40,462 nt of DNA from Mesostigma viride (GCA_009746045.1 RPFO01000156.1:197501-237962); one strand, 5' to 3'; numbered from the stretch's first letter, positions 1 to 10,981 are shown. Numbers and translations are program-made. The notes: generated by a model from the sequence alone, not told the origin.

Positions 1-901
1 ATGGATGGGCCCCGCCTCCACTACTGCTGGCGCTCGCGTGTGCCAACGTGCTGGCGGTCTGGGACTCAGGGTGGCATGCGGCGATGTCCGCCGGGATGGG
101 GATCTCGCGCACCCTGAAGTCCATGTGGTGATTACCCCCTGGCAACTCGGTGATTATGCTCGCGGCTGCATCGCCCTCGGCCTCCAGGTCCACCCCATGC
201 AGGTCCACCGCCGACTTGCAGCGGCTGCCCATGCAGTCCTTGCGGAGGCTCTTCTTGGCCGCCCAGGCCGCGCTGGCCGCCGCGCGCTGGTCATGCTCCG
301 CACGGGTCATCGCCGGTGACGAGCTGCCGTTTGCGTGGTGGTGGTGGTGGTGGTTGCTGGCGCACTCGCCATCACCACTTAGGCCTTCCCTGGCGGCCGG
401 CACGGCGTCGTGCGAGATGGTGACTTTCTTCTCACGTCTGGATGCACTGGACATCGAGCCTGACCCGCCAGATCCCTGCAGGGGGGGGCGGGGCGGCAGC
501 CGGAGGCTGGGGGAGACGACGAAAGACTCTGTGAAGGATATGGAGCTGGAGCTGAGGTCGAGCGGGCTGGAGACGCACGAGTCCTCATCGATCATTTTTG
601 GAGTATTTACGCCTCGGTTATCCTCCTCGCCTCCGATGCAGACCATGGCGGAGGGGCCATCTGTGGTCGGGGAGGACGCGACCGTGAGGAAACTGGTCTC
701 AACCGCGAGCGAGCGGGGGACATCGGACGCGGAGACCAATCCGGTGATGGACACCTGGCTGCTGGACGCCGCGAATAGGCGGGTTTCCGAGGCCGCGCTC
801 AGTATCAGTTCCGTCCCGTGGGTGACGACCGAGGAATAGGTTTGCCTTGAATGCTGCACGAACGTCGGTATTTGTAATCTATCCATGGAGAGCATTGCCA
901 T
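1..901 (-). CDS. Unrecognised protein, 5' part only, runs off left edge
   Basis: The minus strand is open for 300 codons from ATG at 901-899 to the window edge, with a stop (TAG) seven codons upstream of that ATG. I do not recognise a family. The visible N-terminal part is rich in Ser, Ala and Gly, with a Ser-rich stretch, a basic patch (REKK), a run of six His codons near 340-357, then an Ala/Lys-rich stretch with spaced Cys (KDCMGSRCKS). This looks like a disordered N-terminal region of a larger protein; any folded domain lies outside the window. A stop-free frame this long in GC-rich sequence is the main evidence for coding, so the overlapping plus-strand reading frames are treated as shadows. 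It is divergent from the patatin-like gene, 1.3 kb away. An intron inside this stretch cannot be excluded. Confidence 0.55.
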   Translation of the reverse strand, partial: MAMLSMDRLQIPTFVQHSRQTYSSVVTHGTELILSAASETRLFAASSSQVSITGLVSASDVPRSLAVETSFLTVASSPTTDGPSAMVCIGGEEDNRGVNTPKMIDEDSCVSSPLDLSSSSISFTESFVVSPSLRLPPRPPLQGSGGSGSMSSASRREKKVTISHDAVPAAREGLSGDGECASNHHHHHHANGSSSPAMTRAEHDQRAAASAAWAAKKSLRKDCMGSRCKSAVDLHGVDLEAEGDAAASIITELPGGNHHMDFRVREIPIPADIAACHPESQTASTLAHASASSSGGGAHP

Positions 902-2221
902 TCCGGCAGAAGGCAGCAGCTATCCTGCCACCAAGGGTACAGCGATTTTCGAGGTGGCCTGAAATGGTCAAAGCAAACACGCCAAGAGAAGCGCAAATGG
1001 CAGGGGAAAGGCAACGAAGAGAAATGACAGGCGGGCAGAACGATTGAGAAAGCAAGGAAGAGCAGCCAGGGAGGGCAGGGCGCTCGGCAGCCAGGGCGCG
1101 CCCCACCGGGAAACCACAGCTGAGAAATATCGATGCTTTGCACTGTTTCGTAGCCATGCGCTGAAAGCTTTCTGTTCGCTGGCACTTGGCGGAATTAGAC
1201 TACAAAAGCACTACCTTCACTCCACAAATCCTATGTGTCTTCACAACTTACAGTAACATGCAAGAGTTGCCAGCTCCACTTTCCCTGACGCCCGCGTCAA
1301 AGCTTACGTCCCCGCAATTTCCCGCTCAGCCGGAAACTGTCCTATAATTCCTCGTCACCGAAAAAGTAGAAAATTGTGGACAAATGCGGCCTTTAATTGC
1401 CCAAAGCAAAAGTAATCTCGGGTTGCACCTTTGCGCCACAATGAAACGTCAATCCACAACCTGCTGCCTTCAGCTATGCTGCTTTTTGGCATTAAAAGGT
1501 TGAATTGTCGCCAGTGGTCTCTCGAATCACGAATGTCCCGTGCGCATCAAACCGCATCCAAATCCGTCCGAAAACCGTGCGCCGCGCCTCACTTGGGAAG
1601 TTCACAGTGTCGGGTCGGGCGGCTGAACGGTCGGTTTCAAAGTCCCAGCGCGCGCGCAAAGCGCACTGGAGGGAAATGATCGTCAACGCACACGCACAGG
1701 GAACTGGAGGGAAAAAATGATCGTCAACGCACAACATCGTGCCCGGCTGCCCGCAGAACCCAGTCAGCTTGGATCCAGTCAGCAATGTGCGCGGGGGCCG
1801 GAGGGAGGAGAGTTCTGGATTCGTTGGCAACGTGTACACAAGGCGGCGGGGGATCCAACAGCCAATGATCATGACAGCGTCAAGGCTGTGGCCACGTGGG
1901 CACACGTTCGAGCTTGGTCTCGTGCCACTGTGGCAAACGTCTCGCGTGTCTGTGGCGCAGGAAAACCTCCATAATTGCCAGGCGAAGGTTACAAAACCAA
2001 TTACAGGGGACGTCAACAGCTGTACTCGCTCGCAATTTACGCCACTGTCGGAGCCACACAGAACATGTTGATGCTCGGAATCAGTTGATGCACCGCCTTG
2101 GAACGGCAAATTGCGTTATCTAGTGCCGAGAATTTGCATCGATATCGCAAGATCAGTGATGAAGGCTGGCCGTGCGCCCTAAGGCTGACTTTCCTCTTGA
2201 ACCCAGCACCCTCTTTAGAGA
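902..2221. other. Divergent intergenic region, no gene recognised
   Basis: This 1.3-kb stretch separates the start codons of two divergent genes and should hold both promoters and 5' UTRs. Short reading frames on both strands overlap one another and resemble nothing known. A 24-bp segment containing ATGATCGTCAACGCA occurs twice, near 1668-1691 and 1707-1730. I see no clear TATA box. Confidence 0.5.
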
Positions 2222-5200
2222 ATGGCAACTGCCTTACTGGGAACTAAGCCTCGTGCTGATCTAGTCAGCTTCTCTGACTCGACATCAGTTTCAATTAGTG
2301 GATTCAACGCCATCAAGAGAAGGACAAGCGTTGCTAGTAAATATGTTTCGACGAGGCCGAGAATCGCGCTAGTGCGCTCAAAACCGAAACGTGACGCAGG
2401 ATTGCAAGCAACCCGAGCCAGTTCTTCATCGAATTTCATGTTTCAATCGACTGACACGCTGAACGACAGTGTAAACCATGGGTTTTCATTCAGCGCAGCG
2501 GGCCTGCTGTTTCCCTATCACCTGGGAGTCGTTCAATGCCTTCAAGATCACGGCTTCTTAACGGTTAGTTGTTTATTGTAAAGGCGGAGTCATTCGGGTG
2601 ATCCGACTGGAGAACAGAACTAACAACAAATAGCATTACTATTGACCAATTTCCGGGTAGCCTGGTAGCTGGTGGTAAGAACGTTTCCTGGGAGTTTGCC
2701 CAACCCACCTTTCTGATGTGCACTTGCCGAGCTTTCAAGCAACTCTTCATAATTCCTTGGAGCGCTGAATACCGTCCAGTATCACGCCTAGTGCCGTCTT
2801 TTGAATCTGCTATTTCTGCTTGTGACTGGGGAATGTGCTCTATGCTTTAATCCACCCGCTCATGTAATTATTGGTTTGCGTGCCAGTATAAACCTTAAAC
2901 GTGGAATCGTGTTTGTGAAAGTCTTTCCAGAGTATAAGATGATTTAGTTTTCAAATTCTTGTCTCATCAGTTTTCCCTAGCATTGTGGCCTGTGATGTTT
3001 CTTTTGAATAGATTTCTCATTGTTTACCCCGCATGATTTCATAATTGCATCCCTTGACATGCTCAAGGCAATACCCTGTTTCGGTATAGTGTCATTGCCA
3101 ATGTGGGGTAAACCGCAATGGCTCTGCACCTCCATCAAAAGGCCCGTAGTAACCCCAGATGTCCAGGTTCAGAACAATGCTGCCCTGCTTTGTTCAGGCT
3201 ACTGTAGTTGTCAAAATTACTTTGCGACAAATACTTTGCGAATCGACCCCGCGAAGTCTCAAGTCCTATTAGTCTGCCTCATTTTGGCTCGCAAACTCAA
3301 GTTCATATGGCATTTTACTAGACTTCTAGGTTTGTACTATTTTCATTTGATTTTACTATAATAGCGCTGCGTCGCAATGACCATGTTGAAATAGTTTTGC
3401 CTCTCAAATTTATATTTTCACCTTGTTTGGGGGTCGCAAAATAATTTGTCGCAAAGCGATTGTTCCCACTTCGGTTTTCAAGTCCCGTGCGCCCAACTAA
3501 GTTTGCCCCGCTCACTTAAATAATCTCGCAACCCGTCCAGTTGACATGCCCGATAGTAGCTATTAATCTCAGGGCGCCCACGGCTGATGACTTTCTCATC
3601 TATCCATATCCATCCAAGGAGAACTTTCATATCTGATCAGGATAGAAGAGCCAGGTATTATGATTACTAGTCGAGGATGCCACGGCACCGATACCGGTGT
3701 AGTCGATGCATACCACATCACTGCACCACCACATCCAGTGATGAGCCTCACCCTAGATAATAATATTTTAATAGAGATCCAATGCCATCATGTATGGATG
3801 CCACACTTCTTATCCCAGGACGCAGCCCCCCCCACAGCTGGTGACTAACGTCTAATCTGTTATAGTGGACAGGCTCCTCATTACTCAATCGCACCACATC
3901 CTCCACCCCCAGGACATGACCTGCATCTGGCGAACCATCGATCCCATGCCGCAAACAATACCACCCCGTCAGAACCCGCACCCCACCCCCAGCGCGCAGC
4001 CAGCCTGGGTGCTAGTATCGAATCATCCACTCCCTGTCTTCTGGCAAACATCACATTTTCAGTACCAGGACGCGACCAGCGAATAGGTCACCTTGTCTAC
4101 TGGCAAACATCACATTTTCAATACCAGGACGCGACCAGCGAATAGGTCACCTTGTCTGCTGGCAAACATCACATTTTCAATACCAGGACGCGACCAGCGA
4201 ATAGGTCACCTTGTCTACTGGCACGCATCACATTTTCAATACCAGGACAGGACCAGGGAATAGGTTACCAGCTCTGACTGCGACATACGGATGTTCATTC
4301 TCTTCTATCAAACCGCATCTGCCACCCCCAGAACGCGGCCGACCTGTTTATGATGCAGTAGAACTAGCACAAGCAGTGTTCCTTGCCAGCCTTTCAACAG
4401 CCCATCCCCCAGGACGCGGCCGACCTGCCTATGATGTAGTAGTACTAACATGACTAATGTTCCTTGCCAATTTTTCAACATTCCATCCCCCAGGACGCGA
4501 CCAGCATGGCGGGGTCGAGCGCGGGTTCTTTGATCTGTGCGCTGGTGGCCTGCGGCGTGTCCCCGGCCGAGTGCATGGAGCTGACACGCGAGCTGTGCGA
4601 CGACTGTCGGTTGGGGGGCACGCGCTTCCGGCTGGGGCCCGTGCTGCGGTCGCTGCTGGAGCGCCACCTGCCGGAGAACGCACACGAGCTGGTGTCGGGG
4701 CGGTGCAAGAGTGAGTATGGGTTGATCAAAGCATGACAAGGAAGATGGTGGTGTATAGGGGCATCATGGGTGCATCAGATTGGTAATTCAGTGGTTTAAA
4801 CAGACTGACTATCAAGTGAGGCAACCACTGCATGGGGGCATGGTGGTAGTGCCGATGAGGGTGCGGTGCAAGAGTATGGATGGGGTTTTGGGTGACATGG
4901 TGGAGAGTTGGAGGGGTGGAGAGGGGCATGAGTGAGGCGAGGAGCATGGGCGCATGATCAGGTGCCCGCTCACTGCAAGAATGAATGTTTAGTGGAGGTG
5001 CAAGAGTGAAGGTGGGTGGATGGATGGACAGTTGCCTGGGTGTATGGGCTCATGGGGTTTAGGGCCAATGCAAATGTAATTGGCTGGTACTGCTAGAGGC
5101 CAGGTGCAAGCGCGAGGGCAAGGCTGCATCGTGCTGGGCGGAGGGATGAGGGAGGCTGGACCGGTGCCATTGGTGGTGTTGGTCTGAATCCGTGTGCAAG

Positions 5201-8200
5201 AGGTGCGTAAAATTGGCAGTTTGGATTACAAGCGTGCCTGGACCGTGAAGACAACCCTAAAGGTTGAGGCTCGCAAGATGCCAGGGGCCTGTCGTTGGGC
5301 GATGCAAGAGTGAGTTCGGGTGGATTAGCTAGCAGACAGCGTCCCAAAAGGATGGGCAATTGCTTCTTCGGTTTTAGGGTCTTGAAAGTAGGGGGTCTTG
5401 GGTAAATAGGGCTGATCAAGGACCCAGGGCTGACGTGTGTTTTGAATTTTGTTGGGAAGCTTTGCAAGGATGGCATGGGCCGGCTTGTTGGCCGCGGCTT
5501 GGAAGCGTTTAGGAGGAGCTCAAGGGGTGACTTTGTTTAACCCTTTAACCCGATTGGGAATAGTCTGCCTGTTTTCCATCCTCTGCGGCGCTGGCTCCAT
5601 GCACCCCTGCAGTTGCGGTCACCCAGGTGTTCCCACAGACCCCCAGGGGCCTCCTGATCGACAGGTTCCACGACAGGAACGACCTGATTGACGCACTCAT
5701 CACGTCCTGCTTCATCCCAGGGTGGGTGTGCTTGGACCCTGCTGATAGACTCCGCTGGCTTGTCTGTTCTTGTCTGTTTCCTTGCCTTGTCTATTGGCGC
5801 TGTGGTTGTCGCTGTCTTCCGTCAGCTCGCTTGCCCCTATTGGTTTGGTGTGGCTGTTGCACTGAGATGTCACGCACTTGGTTTGCTGTATTGTGTAGTT
5901 GCTTTCTTTCCTCATTGATCATTAATCGCATGGTTGGTGGTGGTGACCATCAAGCAAGCAACCCAGCCGAAGGACCTACCTGGGTCATCCATGGGTCTCT
6001 GGGTAGCCGCGTTTCGTATGCTGTGGAAAAGTGGAGCATGGCGTGCATGGGAAGCATGGTACACAGAGCTGATGCAGCGCATCACCGTCACTATTACTAT
6101 GTTGTACTATGTTGTCTGGCTGCCTTGGTGATGTATGACCACAGCAGGAGTTTCATCTGTTCTGCCAAGGGTGTGAGGGAAATATATATCTTACTCTAGG
6201 GTATGGACTGATAGATATTTGATACGCAGATCGTGTACAATCCCTCCTACATCCTATGTGTACTCTCGGACTGAGTTCCTTGCCAGACTCTGCATGAGTT
6301 AGTTTCTCTCCTTATAGAGCTTCCACCTCCTTATCTAAACACTGCCCTTACCTTGTCCCTTGTTTGTGTGGCCACGGTGCCCCGAGCAGGTACCTGTACC
6401 CATACCCAGTCACCCGCTTCCGCAACAGCATCTGCTTTGACGGCGGGTTCACCAACTTCATGCCCCAGATCGAGGGCAGCCATACGGTAAGCCCCACCAC
6501 CCACCTACCGAATAGAGGGCAGCCATCTCACTAGTCAGGCCCCGGCACTCAGCGACCGAAGAGAGTGCAGCCACCTCACCGGTGAGCCTCCGCCACCCAC
6601 CTATCGAATAGAGGGCAGCCACCTCACAGGTGAGCCTCCCCAACCCTTACTGCCGCCTTTGGCTCCGAGGCAGAGTGTTACGGAGGCAATGCCAATTCTA
6701 CAGTGCCACCAATTCGGCAATCGGGCAGATTATGGGGCAAGTTGGTTGATGCTCCCTTGTGAACATGCTGTTGGTAATCAGCAGCTTTTGGATTGGTGTT
6801 GACAATGGTGTGCGTTGTCGCACTTAACACTGGGCGGCTTGATATTTGCCATAACTAACTAAGGCTATCACGGTACATCACCTACCCTCATCGAGCAGCT
6901 TTGGTGCCAGTTGAAAATTCTTAGGATTTTTTTTTTTTCACGGGTCATTTACAACAATGGCAATAATGAGTGATTTGGCAGTTGGCTTTGGTTCCTGCAC
7001 AGGGCAGCGGCTCTGTTTGCCTGGTCTCACGTGCTTGGGAATGGCTTGGAGATTTCTGTTGCCATAGGACAGGTAGGAGGCTTTTTTTCCCCAACCGATC
7101 ATACGTGAGTAAGCCTAAACCCTTAATCCCTTAACAGTGAGGAGCGATTCCATCAGGGTGGCATCAGGGTTAAAAGGGTATCACATGGCAGTCCCACACG
7201 TAGTCTTCGTTCCTGCTACCTGTGTGCTACGCATTGTCTTCGGTTTTAGTAGTTCCTTTCTCTTTCTAATTGGTCGGGATGTTTACCACGCTCTTGGCAT
7301 TGCAGTGTCATTTCCGGCCAATTCAGGTCCCCCTTCAGCTCCACCTGTAAGTGCACTAGGGTCAGGCTCTCGTACCGTACTGCCCGCCCAGCAGTGTTCC
7401 TCGCCCACCCAGATGCCCACTCACCCAACACATCACAACCCTATGCACGCATACACACATACACATACACATACACACATACACACATACACACATACAC
7501 ACATACACACATACACACATACACACATACACACATACACATACACACATACACACATACACACATACACACATACACACATACACACATACACACATAC
7601 ACACATACACACATACACACATACACACATACACACATACACACATACAGGTGCGTGTGTGCGCCTTCCCCATCGACCAGCTGGGCCAGCTGGGCCAGAT
7701 GTACACCGAGGGGTCGCACGGCGTCATCAGCCCAGAGCCGGACCGGCGCGCCATCCAGCAGGTGTGCATATTGTTTTGGCTAGTTTGGCATGGTTGTCAG
7801 CATGACGTGTGTATCCGCGGAATAACATCATCCAGCCCTGATCATCCAGCCAGTGTACAGATCGCCTTCTTAAAATTGGTTTCATCATCATACTACTACC
7901 GTGTGTTACACGTTTCACAGTGGCGGTGCACCCGTACTTAGCATAATGGCTGGATGAACGGATGGGTGGGCGGGTGGGTGGGTGGGTGGGTGGGTGGGCG
8001 GGCGGGCGGGCGGGCGGGCGGGCAGGCGGGCCTGCGGGCGGGCGGGCGGGCGGACGGGCGGGCGGGCGGGCGGCGGGCGGGCGGGCGGGCGGGCGGGCGG
8101 GCGGGCGGGCGGCGGGCGGGCGGGCGGGCGGGCGGGCGGGCGGGCGGCGGGCGGGCGGGCGGGCGGGCGGCGGGCGGCGGGCGGGCGGGCGGGCGGCGGG

Positions 8201-8592
8201 CGGGCGGGTGGGTGGGTGGGTGGGTGGGTGGGTGGGTGGGTGGGTGGATGGATGGCGGGATGGCGGGATGGCGGGATGGCGGGATGGCTGGATGGCGGGC
8301 GGGCGGGCGGGCGGGCGGGCGGGCAGGCGGGGTGGCAGGGTTGTGGGATTGCCATTTAATGGGCCTACCTACCTTTTATTAGCAGCACTCCTTATAATTG
8401 CCCACTGCATTGTCCTTGGTCAAACTGTCCATGCAGCTGTTTGCGTGGGCACTCCAGCCGGCCGACGACCACGAGCTGGACGAGCTCTACCTGCACGGCT
8501 ACGAGGATGCCAACGTGTGGTGCCTGCAGGAGAGCCTGAAGCTGAGGCTGCCCACGCCCCCACCGGCCACACCAAAGGCCCTGGTGCTGTGA
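2222..8592 (+). CDS. Patatin-like phospholipase (lipid acyl hydrolase), 6 exons, 343 aa
   Basis: Exons: 2222-2563, 4494-4710, 5613-5721, 6390-6486, 7651-7761, 8437-8592 (stop TGA). All introns are GT-AG and all phases join. Seen in the protein: a Ser/Arg/Lys-rich, acid-poor N-terminus of about 85 residues that looks like a plastid transit peptide; the first patatin strand (FSFSAAGLLFPYHLGV, about 88-103); the nucleophile elbow GSSAG with Ser123; the conserved stretch LIDALITSCFIPG (about 211-223); and DGG with the catalytic Asp240. Together these give the Ser-Asp dyad of the patatin/PNPLA family, which cleaves acyl chains from membrane or storage lipids. The usual Gly-rich oxyanion motif is replaced by SAAGLL. 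At 343 aa it is a compact, single-domain member. Plastid targeting and substrate are inferred. Introns 1, 2 and 4 contain repeated copies of their own splice junctions. Confidence 0.93.
3204..3470. mobile_element. MITE-like element, copy 1, in patatin intron 1
   Basis: The left end (GTAGTTGTCAAAATTACTTT, then GCGACAAA) is matched in inverted orientation by the right end (GCAAAATAATTTGTCGCAAA, then GCGATTGTTCCCAC). The same ends flank a second element at 17622-18041 in another gene's intron. It has no coding capacity. Its AT content is higher than that of nearby exons. Confidence 0.65.
4030..4263 (+). repeat. 59-bp tandem repeat x4 carrying a copy of the exon 2 acceptor
   Basis: Units begin near 4030, 4087, 4146 and 4205. 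Each contains CCAGGACGCGACCAGC (4065-4080, 4124-4139, 4183-4198; diverged at 4242-4257). That sequence is identical to the real 3' splice site and start of patatin exon 2 at 4490-4505. Two further, diverged copies with a CCCCCAG acceptor follow at about 4325-4345 and 4405-4425. The last of these is part of an 80-bp unit whose next copy contains the real acceptor. Confidence 0.9.
4862..5320 (+). repeat. Dispersed copies of the patatin exon 2 donor junction
   Basis: The real junction at 4698-4720 reads GGGGCGGTGCAAGA then GTGAGTATGG. Copies lie in the following intron at 4862-4879, 4997-5012, 5102-5115 (weak) and 5291-5320. The last keeps GATGCAAGAGTGAGTTCGGG, including a full GTGAGT donor. Confidence 0.8.
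6507..6642 (+). repeat. Three tandem copies of the patatin exon 4 donor junction
   Basis: The real junction (6469-6507) contains GAGGGCAGCCATACG then GTAAGCCCCACC. Copies about 48 bp apart start near 6507, 6554 and 6602. Each has a GAGGGCAGCCA-like core, and the last two keep a GTGAGCCTCC donor. Confidence 0.9.
7446..7650 (+). repeat. (ACACAT)n microsatellite ending at the exon 5 acceptor
   Basis: About 200 bp of ACACAT/ACATAC repeats fill the 3' end of patatin intron 4. The final TACAG is the predicted acceptor (AG at 7649-7650), so the pyrimidine tract is replaced by the repeat. Long His/Thr/Tyr reading frames here are artefacts. Confidence 0.95.
7954..8340 (+). repeat. (GGGC/GGGT)n low-complexity tract in patatin intron 5
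   Basis: Nearly 390 bp of GGGC, GGCGGGC and GGGT units, almost cytosine-poor and G-run rich on the plus strand. It lies inside the intron between exons 5 and 6. Reading frames across it (Gly/Ala/Arg or Pro/Ala/Arg) are not genes. Confidence 0.95.
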
Positions 8593-9016
8593 GCGCATTC
8601 TGCAGGGGAGCTCACCCTCTGGCCGTGCAGGCGACATGTACATGAGTTCTAACCTTTGTTTTATTGAGAGCAATGGCCGGCTTGGATGTGGGAGTAGCGT
8701 CAGGGTACTTGCGCGGTGTTAATTAGGTGTGTGACACGGCTGGATGGACTGGATTGTCCGAGGCATGCACAGTCGTACAGTTCAGGTATAATACATTGCC
8801 CACGTGCAACTTTGAACGGGGCATAGCTTGCTAATGGTATCTATAGATCCTGTTCCGAGTATATTGGAAAGTTCACGTCCGTGCACCGGCTGTGTGGAAA
8901 ACTTTTTTTCCGTACACATGCAAGGTGCATCGTTCTCTGTACTTCGCTTTTTCTACTACTTCTTCTTATATATTTTGGCTATGTTCACAAAGCCGAGGAT
9001 AGCCGTACATGCTACC
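8593..9016. other. 3' flank of the patatin-like gene
   Basis: About 420 bp after the stop codon, presumably 3' UTR and spacer. I see neither AATAAA nor TGTAA here. The first TGTAA is at 9127, already inside a retroposon tail. Nothing else recognised. Confidence 0.4.
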
Positions 9017-9225
9017 GACTCGTCAGCCATTACAATATAGAGGACAGCCCGGATGAGGAGTGTATATAAAGTATGTACTAAAGGGTTGGGGCATGATGCA
9101 GATCGACGTACGATCTTTGTCTGAGTGTAATTATTTCTAATGCAATTAGCAGACTCCGTGTCATGCCTCTGCGCATCACATATGCAAACTTACTTACTTA
9201 TCTCCTAACTTATTTACTTACAAAT
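9017..9225 (+). mobile_element. Retroposon 3' end with ACTT tail, copy 1
   Basis: This segment is homologous to 26545-26736. Shared landmarks in order: GAGGACAGC.CGGATGAGGA, a stop, GGTTGGGG.ATGATGCAGA, GTGTAATTATTT, TTAGCA, CTCCGTG.CATGCCT, TGCGCAT, then (ACTT)n. The first part reads as a short acidic C-terminus (EDS.DE) followed by a stop in both copies. It therefore looks like the 3' end of an ORF plus 3' UTR and tetranucleotide tail of a 5'-truncated non-LTR element. Copy 1 has a 2-base insertion in the coding part relative to copy 2. Confidence 0.7.
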
Positions 9226-9454
9226 TTCCTGCCTTGTTCCTTGTACTTGGGTGTCATGTGTGGGGCCATCAATTAATTAGGAACATATAACTCCGTTGGG
9301 ATTATATGTAGCACATAGCCCTGAGAAGGGCATATATGGCTTTTAATACACTCTTGGCTACTTCCTGCAAGTGGGGGAATGTAACTGCCACCTACTCTGG
9401 GTGCACTAAGTGCACCTGCCCGGCCACCACTGTATTCAGGCACCTAGTCTAGTA

Positions 9455-10197
9455 GGGGCACCGACAGAGGGCGAAAGATCAGCGTGGCTATACAGAAGCT
9501 AGGGCATGGCGTCCTTCCTGTTCTCACGTATGGCGCCGAGACGTGGACCCTCACCGCCGACCTGGCCCGCAAGCTGGACGGCGCGGTCACCAGCATGCTG
9601 CGTTCCATTTTCAGAGTAGGATATGCTGCTCATGTCCGCAATGAGGACCTGTACCAGGGCATGCCCTATATCACCAGCACAATTAAGCAACGCCGCCTGC
9701 AGCTAGTAGGGCACCTAGCTCGCACCAACCAGGTAGACACCTCACGTGGCCCCCCCGCAGGACTGCGACCAGCCCAGCCTGGCCGTCACCTCCTGACGTG
9801 GGCTGGGCCCAGCGATGTTAGACGCCGCAAGGCCCGCACCTTCAAAGAACAGCTAGTCGAGGACATGGGGGGCCTAGGCCTCTCCGTGATTTGGAAGAAG
9901 ATGATGGACAAGGCCAAGTGGGCCCAGGTCATAGAGGACAACGAGCCCCCCCCAGTGGGGAAGCGCCCGCGTGTGCAATCCCGCGGGAGGCACGCTAGAT
10001 AGCTCCCCCTAGGGCAGCGTGCGGCTGCCTAGATAGATGATGTAGTTAGCATGTTGTTAGATAGATGTAGTATGTAGCCAATGTAGATAGATTAGACCGG
10101 TAGGAATGTGTGCGCCCATCCATCCATTCATCGGGGTTAACGCTCCGTGACTCCCCAACGGGAGCACGAGTCTAATTAATTAATTAATTAATTAATG
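9455..10197 (+). mobile_element. 5'-truncated LINE (family with TAAT tail)
   Basis: Contains the C-terminal end of a LINE reverse-transcriptase ORF, then about 170 bp of 3' UTR, and ends in a (TAAT)n tail at 10173-10196. The 30 bases before the tail (10143-10172) recur in inverse complement at 31045-31074, at the 3' end of the ORF1-only element. This ties the two together as one tail family. The 5' limit is approximate. Confidence 0.8.
9484..10002 (+). pseudogene. C-terminal fragment of a LINE reverse transcriptase ORF
   Basis: The 172 codons read in one frame and include VLTYGAETWTL, then RRLQLVGHLAR and a Trp/Lys-rich tail. This is the pattern found after the polymerase domain in many non-LTR retrotransposon ORF2 proteins (the tyrosine-glycine-x-E-x-W block and the R-R-L-x-x-x-G-H block). 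The polymerase, endonuclease and RNase H domains are missing because the copy is 5'-truncated, so it is dead. The frame is open upstream to about 9455. No stop interrupts the fragment, which suggests a fairly recent insertion. Confidence 0.8.
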
Positions 10198-10291
10198 GCG
10201 TCTCAGCAGAGAGTAGCTGTCTGCGCGGGCACAGCATAACTAAGTAAAGCTAGGCATCATCTGCTGTGTGGCGCATCAGTGGGCACACATG

Positions 10292-10488
10292 TATTCTGAT
10301 CAGGCACTCCGCAAAGGTGAAAACCATTGGCGTGCAGTGCCGGTCCGCGGAAAACGCGGAAAACGCGATCTGCAAATGAATCCGACCGGAATCGAACTGG
10401 GGACCTCTCGCACCAACTTTCGCTGACTATAGGACGGACGTCTCCGGATCCTATGGCATCGCCAACTGACACCTACAGTCATCCGCAA
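10292..10488 (-). mobile_element. tRNA-like SINE, copy 1
   Basis: On the minus strand there is an A-box-like GTGTCAGTTGGCGATG (about 10473-10458). A 26-nt hairpin follows, with arms ATAGGA and TCCTAT. A B box comes next, CAGTTCGATTCC (about 10399-10388), inside a T-arm-like stem with one mismatch. A body of about 90 bp with TTTTCCGCGTTTTCCGCGG follows. Box order and spacing fit an internal RNA polymerase III promoter derived from a tRNA. Positions 10292-10410 are repeated at 10671-10790. Confidence 0.6.
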
Positions 10489-10670
10489 AAGTTCTCCTTT
10501 CCGGGGAGTGATGCAAGCCTTTCGGATTTGGTACTAGATAAATCATTCGAGATCTGTGTGTGTAGGAGTACTACACACGTGTCTGCACGCGAGACTTGTT
10601 CAGTCTCGCAACGTTAGACGGGCTGAACACGGCTGGAACCGTCTTTATTAGAAGGGGGCGTAGCCGGTAC

Positions 10671-10790
10671 TATTCTGATCAGGCAATCGGCAAAGGTGAA
10701 AACCATTTGCGTTCAGTGCCGGGCCGCGGAAAACGCGGAAAAACGCGATCTGCAAATGAATCCGACCGGAATCGAACTGGGGACCTCTCG
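10671..10790 (-). mobile_element. tRNA-like SINE, copy 2 (lacks the A box)
   Basis: About 95% identical to 10292-10410, including the B box, but it stops just upstream of it, so the A-box half is absent. It is therefore 5'-truncated like a retroposed copy. The two copies lie in the same orientation, 379 bp apart. Confidence 0.65.
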
Positions 10791-10981
10791 GTACTATGTA
10801 CATGACTATGTACATGACTAAATAATGCTCATAGGTCAGCTGGTATAGTGCCTGTAGTAGGCGTGCATGTACAAGGCCACGGTCTAACTATTCTACACTA
10901 CTACTGCTGTATTCCCCTAAGCTGGGGCGTCTGGAGTCGCTGGGGCCGCGGTGGTCGCGGTGGTCGTGGTGGTCGCGTGCC

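Noticed and set aside
150-839. 229-codon plus-strand frame
   Set aside because: A shadow of the longer, edge-open minus-strand frame. Its Trp run is the complement of the His codons.
1492-2109. 205-codon minus-strand frame upstream of the patatin-like gene
   Set aside because: No recognisable family, overlapped by several plus-strand frames of similar quality. Kept as intergenic.
7747-7860. CATCCAGC copies in patatin intron 5 as donor echoes
   Set aside because: Two short matches to the exon 5 end (near 7826-7857) are suggestive but too short to separate from chance.
7954-8645. Gly/Ala/Arg-rich reading frames of up to 227 codons
   Set aside because: GGGC/GGGT low-complexity DNA in a patatin-gene intron. 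The frame only becomes meaningful at exon 6.
10384-10488. A functional tRNA gene on the minus strand
   Set aside because: The B box and an A-box-like motif are present, but no acceptor stem pairs, the T stem has a mismatch and the segment belongs to a repeated element.
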